This document shows, one piece after another, positions 1-7,756 of a stretch of DNA of 64,000 nt. The DNA lies in the NCBI GenBank assembly GCA_963717635.1, contig OY970347.1, positions 310,001 through 374,000 on the forward strand, given 5' to 3'. The DNA comes from JALZKA01 sp963717635. Lineage in GTDB: Bacteria > Actinomycetota > Thermoleophilia > Solirubrobacterales > 70-9. The translations under genes were made by a program, and so were the position numbers. The notes beneath the pieces were generated by a model that saw nothing but the letters and a program-made list of their open reading frames with translations, did not search any database and had not been told where the DNA came from. Position 1 is the stretch's first letter. The number at the start of each line of letters is the position of its first letter.

Positions 1-1
1 G

Positions 2-1153
2 CAGGCGCGCGCCGAGCTCTGTAAGCGGGTCGACTGCGTCGATGTCGATTCGCGCGCCGAGGCGGAGGACAAGGTCAGGGAGGGCGAGGTGCTCGGCGCG
101 CTGGTGCTGCCTCCGGAGCTGCTCGACCAGCTGCGATCCCTGACCAGTCTGAACCCCGAGCAGCCGGTTGTCGAGGTGCTGGTCAACGAGGACGATCCGG
201 TCAAGGCCCAGCTCGTCGACGACCGGATCTCGGCGCTGGTCACCGAGGCGAACCTGATCCTCTCGCAGCGGATCTCCGGCCAGGCCGCCGACTACATCGA
301 CCTGCTGATCGAGGGCGGGACCTTCTCGATTCCGCTGATCGGCGACCAGATCAACATCCTCGGGCTCGCCCGGGCGGACGAGATCCTGACCCGGATCGAG
401 CGCACGCTGGAGCCGGGCCCCGCCCGCGACGCGCTGGCCGAGGTCGCCGAGTTCGCCGAGCTCGCACAGGAGAACCTGGACTTCGCGCTGCCGCTGCTAG
501 GCGCGGTGGCGCAGCCGATCGAGGTCGAGAAGGTCGTCGTCTCCGAGGCCACGGCCTCGCTCGATTCGTTCGCGATCGCCGTCGCCGTGACGGTGACGCT
601 GATGTTCGTCACGGTGCTGCTGGTTGCGGGCTCGCTGGCGCTCGAGCGCGAGGAGAACGCGTTCACCCGGATCACCCGCGGCGCGGTCGGCCCCGGCGGC
701 CTGCTGGCCGAGAAGCTCGCGCTCGGCGTCGTCGCGTCGCTGGCGGTCACGCTGTTGCTGCTGCTCGCGCTGACGCCGTTCGTCCCCATCGCCTGGGAGC
801 GAATCGCGCTGATCGTGGCGGCGATCCTGGCCGGTGGCGCCGCCTTCGCCGCGTTCGGTGCGGCGATCGGCTCCGCGGCGCGCGAGGTCCGCGCCAGCTC
901 GCTGCTGGCGTTCATGGTCTCGCTGCCGGTCGCGTTCCTGTCGCTCGTCCCCAGCGGCACGGTCGCGGCCTGGGTGTTCGACGCGCTGCAGGTCTTCCGG
1001 GCGCTGTTCCCGTTCCACCCGGCGCTCGACGCGATGCAGTCGGGGCTCGACGCCTCGGCGCCGGGCATCGCCGAGCCGCTCGTGCACCTCGCGGTCCTGG
1101 TCGCCGCGTATGCGCTGCTCGCGCGGCTTGCGCTGCGCCGCTTCGCGACCTAG
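2..1153 (+). CDS. ABC-2 type transporter permease, 5' truncated
   Basis: This is the C-terminal part of an integral membrane permease of the ABC-2 family (NatB/YhaP-like), which exports substrates together with a separate ATPase. The reading frame is open to the window edge, so the true start lies upstream; an internal GTG at 89 is not a convincing start. The first ~170 codons form a soluble extracytoplasmic-type region containing the motif GEVLGALVLPPELL. Five to six hydrophobic segments follow, from about position 560 to the end, with the cytoplasmic loop LALEREENAFTRI between the first two, as is typical of the family. The substrate cannot be deduced. Confidence 0.8.
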   Translation, partial: QARAELCKRVDCVDVDSRAEAEDKVREGEVLGALVLPPELLDQLRSLTSLNPEQPVVEVLVNEDDPVKAQLVDDRISALVTEANLILSQRISGQAADYIDLLIEGGTFSIPLIGDQINILGLARADEILTRIERTLEPGPARDALAEVAEFAELAQENLDFALPLLGAVAQPIEVEKVVVSEATASLDSFAIAVAVTVTLMFVTVLLVAGSLALEREENAFTRITRGAVGPGGLLAEKLALGVVASLAVTLLLLLALTPFVPIAWERIALIVAAILAGGAAFAAFGAAIGSAAREVRASSLLAFMVSLPVAFLSLVPSGTVAAWVFDALQVFRALFPFHPALDAMQSGLDASAPGIAEPLVHLAVLVAAYALLARLALRRFAT

Positions 1154-1190
1154 GATCGCGCCGGTTGGCAGGCAACTCAGGGACTCGCCG

Positions 1191-1196
1191 TAGAAT
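1191..1196 (+). promoter_or_regulatory. -10 element of hemB (leaderless)
   Basis: TAGAAT ends 7 nt before the GTG start at 1204. The spacing implies a transcript beginning at or next to the start codon. No Shine-Dalgarno sequence is visible, and no convincing -35 at 17 nt. Confidence 0.45.
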
Positions 1197-1203
1197 CCCG
1201 CGG

Positions 1204-2178
1204 GTGAGCTTTCCCGCCACGCGCATGCGTCGCATGCGCTCAACGAAGGCGCTGCGAGACCTCGTTCGCGAGACCGAGCTCTCCCCGCGCCACCTGATCC
1301 AGCCGCTGTTCGTCGTCGCGCAGCAGGACGTCCGCGCGCCGATCGAGTCGATGCCCGGGGTCGACCGGCTCTCGATCAACGAGCTCGTGGAGGAGGCCGG
1401 CGCCGTCGAGGCCGCCGGCGTCCCTGGCGTGATCCTGTTCGGCATTCCCGACGCGAAGGACGAGGTCGGCTCCGGCGCCTACGACGACGAGGGCGTCGTC
1501 CAGCTGGCGGTGCAGGCGATCAAGGAGGCGCACCCGGACCTGACCGTTATCACCGACGTCTGCCTGTGCGAGTACACGTCGCACGGCCACTGCGGCTTCG
1601 TCCGCGACGGCGTGGTCGACAACGACGTGACGCTGGAGCTGCTCGCCAAGACCGCGATCTCCCACGTCGAGGCGGGTGCCGACGTGGTCGCCCCCAGCGA
1701 CATGATGGACGGCCGCGTCGGGATGATCCGCCACCAGCTCGACGAGGAGGGCCACCCCAACGTGCCGATCATCGCCTATTCGGCGAAGTACGCGTCCGCC
1801 TTCTACGGCCCGTTCCGGGATGCGGTCGACTCGACTCCCGAGTTCGGCGACCGCCGCAGCTACCAGATGGATCCCGCCAACGTCGCCGAGGCCGTGCGCG
1901 AGGCGAAGCTGGACCTCGAGGAGGGCGCCGACGTCCTGATGGTCAAGCCGGCGGGGCCGTACCTCGACGTGATCCGCCGGATCAAGGACGAGCTGTTGGC
2001 GCCGGTCGCGGCCTACCAGGTCTCCGGTGAGTACTCGGCGATCAAGACCGCCGCCTTAAACGGCTGGATCGACGAGCGCGCGGCCGCGCTCGAGACGCTG
2101 ACCGGCATCCGCCGCGCGGGCGCCGACCTGATCTTCACCTACTACGCGAAGGAGGCCGCGGCGTGGCTGGCGGAGTGA
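1204..2178 (+). CDS. hemB: delta-aminolevulinic acid dehydratase (porphobilinogen synthase)
   Basis: HemB condenses two 5-aminolevulinate molecules to porphobilinogen in cytoplasmic tetrapyrrole synthesis. The protein is 324 aa, the usual length. The start is placed at GTG 1204 because the family N-terminus (SFPATRMRRMRSTKALRDL) begins there and a -10 hexamer lies just upstream; an upstream GTG at 1165 would add an unrelated tail. Visible signatures are the cysteine-rich metal site DVCLCEYTSHGHCG, the first active-site lysine in IAYSAKYASAFYGPFRD, and the Schiff-base lysine in VLMVKPAGPYLD. It heads an overlapping operon with the ahbAB-like gene and hemL. Confidence 0.95.
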   Translation: MSFPATRMRRMRSTKALRDLVRETELSPRHLIQPLFVVAQQDVRAPIESMPGVDRLSINELVEEAGAVEAAGVPGVILFGIPDAKDEVGSGAYDDEGVVQLAVQAIKEAHPDLTVITDVCLCEYTSHGHCGFVRDGVVDNDVTLELLAKTAISHVEAGADVVAPSDMMDGRVGMIRHQLDEEGHPNVPIIAYSAKYASAFYGPFRDAVDSTPEFGDRRSYQMDPANVAEAVREAKLDLEEGADVLMVKPAGPYLDVIRRIKDELLAPVAAYQVSGEYSAIKTAALNGWIDERAAALETLTGIRRAGADLIFTYYAKEAAAWLAE

Positions 2179-3251
2179 AGACGCCCCAGCCGAAGCTGCG
2201 ATCGCGCAAGGGCGGCGCCGCGATCCCGCTGGACGAGATCGACAAGCGGCTGATGAACCTCCTGCAGTCGAGCTTTCCGCTCTCACCGGAGCCGTTCACC
2301 CCGATCGCCTCGCAGGCCGGCCTGTCCGTGGACGAGGCGCTCACCCGGACCCAGCGCCTGCTGGACGGCCGGATCATCCGTGAGATCACGCCGATCTTCG
2401 ACACCCGCGCGCTGGGGTTCGACTCGATGCTGGTGGCGGCGAAGGTCGACGCCGAGAACCCGCACCGGGCGGCGAAGATCATCAACCAGCATCCCGGCGT
2501 CTCGCACAACTACCTGCGAACGCACGAGTTCAACCTCTGGTTCACGATCGCGACGCCGCCGGACTCGGAGCTCGGCCTGCAGGGCTCACTCGACGTCCTG
2601 CAGGAGCTGACCGGCGCCGAGTCGATTCGCCAGCTGCCGACCCTGAGGCTGTTCAAGATCAACATGAACCTGGAGATGGAGAAGGGCACCGAGGCGCTCG
2701 CCCAGGTCGCCGAGACGGCGACGCCGCGCGAGCTCGAACGCCAGCCGTACGACGACTTCGACATCGCCGTGATCCGGGCGCTCCAGGGCCCGATGGAGGC
2801 CATCGAGCGCCCCTACGAGGAGGCTGCCGCCGAGGTCGGACTGCCGGTCGGCGCCTTCCTCGAGCACCTCGAGGGAATGGTCGAGCGCAAGCTGTTGCGC
2901 CGCGTCGCCGCGATCCTCTACCACCGCCGTGCCGGCTTCTCGGCTAACGGCATGGGCGTCTGGAAGGTGCCCGACGATCAGATCGTCGAGGTCGGGGCGC
3001 GGATGGCGTCGGTCCGCGGGATCTCACACTGCTACGAGCGCCCCACCTACGAGGACTGGCCCTATTCGGTCTTCACGATGGCCCACGGGCGCTCGAAGCA
3101 GGAGTGCGACGCGATCCTCCAGTCGATCGCCGACGATCACGAACTCCACGGCTCAGACCGCGCGATCCTCTACTCCTCGACCGAGTTCAAGAAGATCCGC
3201 CTGCGCTACTTCACCGAGGACTACGCGCGGTGGGAAGCCGAGAACGCGTAA
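2175..3251 (+). CDS. Fused siroheme-decarboxylase-like protein (AhbA-AhbB type, Lrp/AsnC fold)
   Basis: The protein has two tandem Lrp/AsnC-like units, each a winged helix plus an alpha/beta domain, with the boundary near residue 180. Each half carries a block typical of AhbA/AhbB/NirDL siroheme decarboxylases rather than of DNA-binding Lrp: SHNYLRTHEFNLWFT in the first half and SHCYERPTYEDWPYSVFTM in the second. Siroheme decarboxylases remove two acetate carboxyls to give didecarboxysiroheme. GTG 2175 overlaps the hemB stop by 4 nt (GTGA); GTG 2163 is an in-frame alternative. Its position between hemB and hemL ties it to tetrapyrrole metabolism. Automatic pipelines would call it an AsnC regulator, and a haem-responsive regulatory role cannot be excluded. 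Confidence 0.8.
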   Translation: MKTPQPKLRSRKGGAAIPLDEIDKRLMNLLQSSFPLSPEPFTPIASQAGLSVDEALTRTQRLLDGRIIREITPIFDTRALGFDSMLVAAKVDAENPHRAAKIINQHPGVSHNYLRTHEFNLWFTIATPPDSELGLQGSLDVLQELTGAESIRQLPTLRLFKINMNLEMEKGTEALAQVAETATPRELERQPYDDFDIAVIRALQGPMEAIERPYEEAAAEVGLPVGAFLEHLEGMVERKLLRRVAAILYHRRAGFSANGMGVWKVPDDQIVEVGARMASVRGISHCYERPTYEDWPYSVFTMAHGRSKQECDAILQSIADDHELHGSDRAILYSSTEFKKIRLRYFTEDYARWEAENA

Positions 3252-4519
3252 CCGGCTCGGAGGCCATCTACGCGCGCGCGACCGGGCTGCTGCCGGGCGG
3301 CGTCAACTCGCCGGTCCGCGCGATGCGCTCGATCGGCCGCGAACACCCGATATTCATCGACCGGGGCGAGGGCTTCGAGCTGATCGACGTCGACGGCCAC
3401 CGCTACGTGGACTGGGTCTGCTCGTGGGGGCCGTTGATCCTGGGCCACGCCGATCCGGATGTCGTCGCCGCGGTCCAGGCAGCGGCCGAGAAGGGAACGT
3501 CGTACGGGGCGCCGACCGAGGCCGAGGTCGACCTGGCGGCGGCGGTCTGCGACCGGTTCGAATCGGTCGAGATGGTGCGGATGACCTCGTCGGGCACCGA
3601 GGCGTCGATGAGCGCGGTACGGCTGGCGCGGGCCGCAACCGGACGCGACGCGATCGTGAAGTTCGCCGGCGCCTACCACGGGCACGTGGACGGGCTGCTG
3701 GCCGACGCCGGCTCGGGCCTGGCGACGCAGGGCATCCCGGCCAGTCCGGGGGTGACCGCTGCGCAGGCGGCCGACACCATCGTCGTCCCCTGGAACGACG
3801 CCGAGGCGCTGGCCGCGGCGCTCGAGAATCGCGAGGTGGCGGCGATCCTGGCCGAGCCGCTGCCGGCCAACATGGGCCTGGTCCCGGCGCAGCCCGGCTT
3901 CCTCGAGCGCCTGCGAGAGCTTGCCGACCAGCACGGCGCGCTGCTCGTCCTCGACGAGGTGATCAGCGGCTTTCGCGTTGCCCGCGGCGGCGCCCAGGAG
4001 CTGTTCGGGGTCCGGGCCGACCTGACCGTGATGGGCAAGGTGCTGGGCGGCGGGCTGCCGGCCGCCGCCTATGGGGGCCGGCGGGACCTGATGCAGATGA
4101 TCTCCCCGGCCGGCGACGTCTACCAGGCGGGGACCCTGTCGGGGAACCCGCTGGCCGTCGCGGCCGGCCTCGCGACGCTCGAGCGTCTCGACGCGAGCGC
4201 CTACGACCGCCTCGGCGCGCTCACCGACCGGCTTGCGTCCGGGCTGCGCGAGGCGGCGGGCGAGCGCCCGGTCAGCGTCGTCTCGGCGCCGGGCTTGGTG
4301 ACGCCGTTCTTCAGGGCCGAACCACCCCGCGACTTCGCCGGCGCGTCCGAATGCGACCTGGACGCGTACGGGCGCTTCGCCCGCGCCCTGCTCGACCGCG
4401 GCGTTTATCCGCCCGCGTCCCAGTTCGAGGCGTGGTTCGTCTCGCTGGCGCACGACGAGGCCGCGATCGAGCGAACCTGCGAGGCGGCCGCCGAGGCGCT
4501 CGCGCAAGCGCTCGGCTGA
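3230..4519 (+). CDS. hemL: glutamate-1-semialdehyde 2,1-aminomutase
   Basis: This PLP enzyme converts glutamate-1-semialdehyde to 5-aminolevulinate, the HemB substrate. The 429 aa match the family length when GTG 3230 is used, which overlaps the preceding gene by 22 nt. Signatures are LLPGGVNSPVRA near the N-terminus, SSGTEASMSAVRLARAATGR for cofactor phosphate binding, FAGAYHGHVDG, the LVLDEVISGFR strand with the PLP-contacting Asp, and the Schiff-base lysine in TVMGKVLGGGLP. It completes a hemB-ahbAB-hemL operon, which supports the C5 pathway of aminolevulinate formation. Confidence 0.95.
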   Translation: MGSRERVTGSEAIYARATGLLPGGVNSPVRAMRSIGREHPIFIDRGEGFELIDVDGHRYVDWVCSWGPLILGHADPDVVAAVQAAAEKGTSYGAPTEAEVDLAAAVCDRFESVEMVRMTSSGTEASMSAVRLARAATGRDAIVKFAGAYHGHVDGLLADAGSGLATQGIPASPGVTAAQAADTIVVPWNDAEALAAALENREVAAILAEPLPANMGLVPAQPGFLERLRELADQHGALLVLDEVISGFRVARGGAQELFGVRADLTVMGKVLGGGLPAAAYGGRRDLMQMISPAGDVYQAGTLSGNPLAVAAGLATLERLDASAYDRLGALTDRLASGLREAAGERPVSVVSAPGLVTPFFRAEPPRDFAGASECDLDAYGRFARALLDRGVYPPASQFEAWFVSLAHDEAAIERTCEAAAEALAQALG

Positions 4520-4521
4520 TC

Positions 4522-4773
4522 GTGGACCAGGTCGTCCAAGTCATCGGCGCGCTGATGATCCTCGCCGGCTTCGCCGGACTCCAGCTCGGCCGGATCAGCG
4601 CCGTCTCGCGCACCTACCTGATGCTGAACCTGGTCGGTTCCCTGGTCCTCGCGGTACTCGCCCTGCACGAGCAGCAGTGGGGCTTCGTTCTGCTCGAGTC
4701 CGTCTGGGCCGTCGTTTCCGCCTGGAGCCTGGTCCAGGTACTGCGCGGCCGCCCGCCGGCGATCGCGCACTGA
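4522..4773 (+). CDS. small CBU_0592-like membrane protein
   Basis: This 83-aa protein has about three hydrophobic helices (roughly residues 5-22, 29-48 and 53-73) and a short basic tail. It resembles the CBU_0592 family of small bacterial membrane proteins, whose function is unknown. GTG 4522 lies 2 nt after the hemL stop and is the only sensible start in this frame, so it is probably co-transcribed with hemL. Confidence 0.65.
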   Translation: MDQVVQVIGALMILAGFAGLQLGRISAVSRTYLMLNLVGSLVLAVLALHEQQWGFVLLESVWAVVSAWSLVQVLRGRPPAIAH

Positions 4774-4775
4774 AA

Positions 4776-4781
4776 TACGGT
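4776..4781 (+). promoter_or_regulatory. -10 element for gene at 4791
   Basis: TACGGT ends 9 nt before ATG 4791, which fits a leaderless start. It sits 2 nt after the stop of the preceding gene. Confidence 0.4.
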
Positions 4782-4790
4782 TGCGCGCCG

Positions 4791-5387
4791 ATGCCCGCCG
4801 ACGCTCTCCACGCCCTCGCCGCGCAGCTTCGCTCCGAGGACTCCGTCGTCTCGCCCTACGTGGTCGATCCCACGGTGCCGGCCGACCTGGGCGAGCTCGC
4901 CGCGTCGGGCCCGGCGGCGGCGGCCGACCCAGCCGCCTATGCGCTCGTGATCGAATCGGTCCGCGAGGGCTACCTGCTGCACTACGGCGAGCCCCGGGTG
5001 GTGGCCGGCGCCGACCCCGACCTGCGGCTGCTCGCCGGCGACTACCTCTACGCGCTCGGCCTCGAGCGACTTGCCGGGCTCGGCGACCTGCCCGCGGTGC
5101 GGGAGCTCTCCGACCTGATCTCGCTTGGCGCCCAGCTCAACGCCGAGGCTCCGGGCCCGCCGGCGCCCCGCGCAGTCGAGGCGCTGTGGCTGGCGAGCAC
5201 GGCCGCGATCGCCGCCGGCGACGGCCCGGGGATGGACGAGGCGAAGTTCGCTCTGCGAGCCGGAAATCCCGGCGCCGAGGCCGCGTTGGAGGCCGCTGCC
5301 TCTGAGATTGCCGCCCGCGCGGGCATCGCTGAGGCGCTCGCCCGGGCCGCGATACAAATAGACTCCGGGTCAGTCCGAAGCACCTGA
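4791..5387 (+). CDS. conserved helical hypothetical protein upstream of qcrABC
   Basis: The 198-aa protein is acidic, alanine-rich and predicted all-helical, with no signal peptide or membrane segment. The stretch LLAGDYLYALGLERLAGLGD resembles helices of polyprenyl synthetases (a GDYLxSxA-like pattern), but the aspartate-rich DDxxD motifs are absent, so no catalytic role can be claimed. It ends 2 nt before the qcrA start and lies two genes from menG and the polyprenyl synthase. A role linked to menaquinol oxidation or quinone supply is only a contextual guess. Confidence 0.6.
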   Translation: MPADALHALAAQLRSEDSVVSPYVVDPTVPADLGELAASGPAAAADPAAYALVIESVREGYLLHYGEPRVVAGADPDLRLLAGDYLYALGLERLAGLGDLPAVRELSDLISLGAQLNAEAPGPPAPRAVEALWLASTAAIAAGDGPGMDEAKFALRAGNPGAEAALEAAASEIAARAGIAEALARAAIQIDSGSVRST

Positions 5388-5389
5388 AC

Positions 5390-6061
5390 TTGGCCGATCC
5401 AGCCGACATCCCAGACGGGCCCAGTGGCGGGAGCGGGCCCGTAGAGAAGCCCAAGCCCGCCGGCTACTACGAGGGCGAGTCGATGACGCGCCGCGGCGCC
5501 TTCATCATCGGCGGCCAGGCACTCGGCGGCATCGCGGGCATTGCCGTGCTGCTGCCGGTGGTCGGCTTCGCCGTCGCCCCGATCCTGGAGACGCCGGAGG
5601 AGACTTGGGTCGGCGTCGGCGACCCCGACGAGTTCAGCGCCGACACCTACAAGGCCGTGATCAAGACCGAGCGCAGCGGCATCGGCGAGGCCGGCAAGAC
5701 GAGCGTCTATGTCCGAAAGGGGGCGGTGGACCTCGGCGAGGATCCGGCCAGCTACGTCGCGATGTCCACTCGCTGCGCCCATCTGGGGTGTCCGGTTCGC
5801 TTCGTCGCCGCCGCCGGGATCTTCAGCTGCCCCTGCCACGGCGGCGCCTATGACTTCGAGGGCAAGGTCATCGGCGGCCCGCCGGTGCGCCCGCTCGACC
5901 GCTTCCAGACGCGCGTCGAGGACGGCGAGGTGCAGATCGGCCCCCGCTACAGCGTCACCTCGGACCTCGAGCCCGTCCGGGCCCGCGACCCGGGCGAGTT
6001 CACCGGCGGCATCTGGGAGTACCTCTATCCGCCGCGGCCCTCGACGCCTCCGGCGCCATAG
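5390..6061 (+). CDS. qcrA: menaquinol-cytochrome c reductase Rieske iron-sulfur subunit
   Basis: QcrA takes electrons from menaquinol and passes them to cytochrome c within the bc complex. Residues ~38-68 (RRGAFIIGGQALGGIAGIAV) form the single N-terminal transmembrane anchor, preceded by a twin-arginine-like pair. The C-terminal Rieske fold carries both cluster ligand pairs, CAHLGC and CPCHGG. TTG 5390 is used as start because the ~30 residues before the anchor look coding; ATG 5483 is the alternative. A TAGACT hexamer at 5359-5364 could be the operon promoter. The stop is followed after 5 nt by a leader mini-ORF. Confidence 0.9.
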   Translation: MADPADIPDGPSGGSGPVEKPKPAGYYEGESMTRRGAFIIGGQALGGIAGIAVLLPVVGFAVAPILETPEETWVGVGDPDEFSADTYKAVIKTERSGIGEAGKTSVYVRKGAVDLGEDPASYVAMSTRCAHLGCPVRFVAAAGIFSCPCHGGAYDFEGKVIGGPPVRPLDRFQTRVEDGEVQIGPRYSVTSDLEPVRARDPGEFTGGIWEYLYPPRPSTPPAP

Positions 6062-6066
6062 ATCCG

Positions 6067-6123
6067 ATGAGCGACGCAAGGCGCGAAACAAGGTTTGCCC
6101 CCCTGGTAAGGGGAATCTTTTGA
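6067..6123 (+). CDS. leader mini-ORF with Shine-Dalgarno hairpin, copy A (before qcrB)
   Basis: An 18-codon frame reads MSDARRETRFAPLVRGIF, and its TGA overlaps the TTG start of qcrB (TTGA). It closely matches mini-ORFs at 6926 and 59278. Inside it, 6100-6104 (CCCCT) pairs perfectly with 6109-6113 (AGGGG) around a GGTA loop. The AGGGG arm lies 6 nt before the qcrB start and is its best Shine-Dalgarno candidate. A ribosome translating the mini-ORF would melt this hairpin, so coupled translation of qcrB is likely. Translation of the peptide itself is an inference. Confidence 0.65.
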   Translation: MSDARRETRFAPLVRGIF

Positions 6124-6926
6124 AGCTCCCCGTTCCAAGCTTTCTCAAGAAGCCCGGCAAGCCGGGCGAGAACAACGGGTCGCCTAGCGGCGACGGCGCC
6201 AACCCGGCGATCGAGGCGCTGAAGGAAGCCCCGGTCGACCTGGTCGGCTGGGTGGACGAGCGGACCGGAGGCACCCCGTTTTTGACCGGGATGCTGTTCC
6301 GCAAGGTCCCGAAGGGCACCAACTGGTTCTACACGTTGGGCTCGGCGACGCTGTTCGCGTTCGTCGTGCAGGCGATCACCGGCGTCTTCCTGGCGATGTA
6401 CTACACGCCATCGCCGACCGAGGCCTACGCCTCGATCACCCACCTGACCAACGACGTCTTCCTCGGCGAGTTCGTGCGCGGCATGCACAAGTGGGGCGCG
6501 ACGGTGATGATCATCGTGATCTTCCTGCACATGGGCCGGACCTTCTTCTTTGGCGCGTACAAGTACCCGCGCGAGCTCAATTGGGTGATCGGCGTCGTCT
6601 TGATCGTCCTGACCCTGGTGATGGGCCTGACCGGCTACCTGCTGCCGTTCGACCAGCGCTCCTACTGGGCGACGATCGTCGCCATGAACATCAACGGCAC
6701 GGGCCCGATCGTCGGCCCCTATCTGGCGGACTTCCTCCGCGCGGGCGCCGAGTTCGAGTCGACGACGCTGACCCGCTTCTACGCCCTGCACATGCTGCTC
6801 GTGCCCGGCGCGATCATCGCGATGATCGGCGCCCACCTCTACCTCGTCGTCAAGCTCGGCACGACGGCGCCACCGTGGATCCACGCCGAGACCAAGCCCA
6901 AGTCCCTGCGCGAGGAGAAGGTCTAG
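6120..6926 (+). CDS. qcrB: menaquinol-cytochrome c reductase cytochrome b (b6-type) subunit
   Basis: The 268-aa protein matches the N-terminal four-helix half of cytochrome b, which binds both b haems. Ligand pairs are His123/His137 (in MHKWGA and LHMGRTFFF) and His224/His239 (in YALHMLLV and IGAHLYLV). The second pair is 15 apart, the spacing seen in b6-type rather than mitochondrial-type cytochrome b. Four long hydrophobic helices are evident, preceded by ~60 polar N-terminal residues. TTG 6120 is chosen because the frame is closed further upstream by qcrA and the mini-ORF context. It forms the membrane core with QcrC. Confidence 0.93.
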   Translation: MKLPVPSFLKKPGKPGENNGSPSGDGANPAIEALKEAPVDLVGWVDERTGGTPFLTGMLFRKVPKGTNWFYTLGSATLFAFVVQAITGVFLAMYYTPSPTEAYASITHLTNDVFLGEFVRGMHKWGATVMIIVIFLHMGRTFFFGAYKYPRELNWVIGVVLIVLTLVMGLTGYLLPFDQRSYWATIVAMNINGTGPIVGPYLADFLRAGAEFESTTLTRFYALHMLLVPGAIIAMIGAHLYLVVKLGTTAPPWIHAETKPKSLREEKV

Positions 6927-6982
6927 TGAGCGACGTTAGGCGCGAAACTAGGTTCGCCCCCCCGGTAGGGGAGGTTTTCTGA
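6926..6982 (+). CDS. leader mini-ORF with Shine-Dalgarno hairpin, copy B (before qcrC)
   Basis: GTG 6926 shares its G with the qcrB TAG stop. The 18-codon frame reads MSDVRRETRFAPPVGEVF. The hairpin pairs 6960-6963 with 6968-6971 around a GGTA loop. Relative to copy A the closing T-A pair has become C-G, through Leu to Pro and Arg to Gly changes, so RNA pairing is kept at the cost of the peptide. Its TGA overlaps ATG 6982, which opens a 6-codon frame ending at the qcrC start codon (ATGA), so two short frames precede qcrC. A second purine run, GGGGGAGG at 6984-6991, is the direct Shine-Dalgarno sequence for qcrC. Confidence 0.65.
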   Translation: MSDVRRETRFAPPVGEVF

Positions 6983-6998
6983 TGGGGGAGGTGTCGCC

Positions 6999-7697
6999 AT
7001 GAACTCCGCCGAGAAGGAGGCCTACCTCCGCGAATACGAGGTCCTGAAGAAGAAGGGCAAGCCGTTCTTCCCGTACGCGGTGGCGAAGGACTCGGCGATG
7101 TTCCTGATCGTCGTCGTCGTGATCATGGTGATGTCGCTGGTCCTGGGCGCCGAGCAGGGCCCGAAAGCCGACCCGACGACCACCACCTACACGCCCCGGC
7201 CCGAGTGGTACTTCTTCTTCCTGTTCGAGCTGCTGCGCGTGATCAAGCCGCCGGAGCTGACCCCGATCGCGACGATCGGCATCCCGACGCTCTGCCTGGT
7301 GCTGCTGCTTTTGCTGCCGTTTTATGACCGCAACCCGGAGCGCGACCCGCGCAAGCGCCCGGTCGCGACGATTGCCGGGATCATGACCATCGTCGCGATG
7401 GCCTACCTCACGTTCCTCGGCGCCGAGGCCGGCCCGCCGACGGAGATCGAGCTGGAAGTCCCGCCGCAGTACGAGGAAGGAGCGCTCGCGGTCGCGGGCC
7501 AGGGCTGCCTCACCTGCCACAAGATCGGCGAAAACGGCGGCACGCTGGGCCCCGACCTGACCGAAATCGGGTCGAAGCTGCCCGCCGCGGGGATCGAGCG
7601 GACCCTGCTGAATCCCTCGGGGATCATGCCCCCGTACACGGGGCTGCCCGAGGCGAAGCGTGAGGCGATGGTCGAGTACCTCGCCTCGCTGCGCTGA
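6999..7697 (+). CDS. qcrC: menaquinol-cytochrome c reductase subunit IV-cytochrome c fusion
   Basis: The N-terminal part corresponds to cytochrome b6f subunit IV, with three hydrophobic helices and the quinol-site motif PEWY in PRPEWYFFFLFELLR. The C-terminal ~85 residues are a cytochrome c domain with haem attachment motif CLTCH and a distal methionine candidate in GIMPPYTG. This fusion and the order qcrA-qcrB-qcrC are those of the Bacillus-type bc complex. ATG 6999 has a strong GGGGGAGG 7 nt upstream. The stop overlaps a possible CTG start of menG. Confidence 0.93.
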   Translation: MNSAEKEAYLREYEVLKKKGKPFFPYAVAKDSAMFLIVVVVIMVMSLVLGAEQGPKADPTTTTYTPRPEWYFFFLFELLRVIKPPELTPIATIGIPTLCLVLLLLLPFYDRNPERDPRKRPVATIAGIMTIVAMAYLTFLGAEAGPPTEIELEVPPQYEEGALAVAGQGCLTCHKIGENGGTLGPDLTEIGSKLPAAGIERTLLNPSGIMPPYTGLPEAKREAMVEYLASLR

Positions 7698-7756
7698 CCG
7701 GCACGGCCGCCAAGCCCTCGCGCTCCGACGCCGAGTTCTCGACGCAGGTCCGGGGG

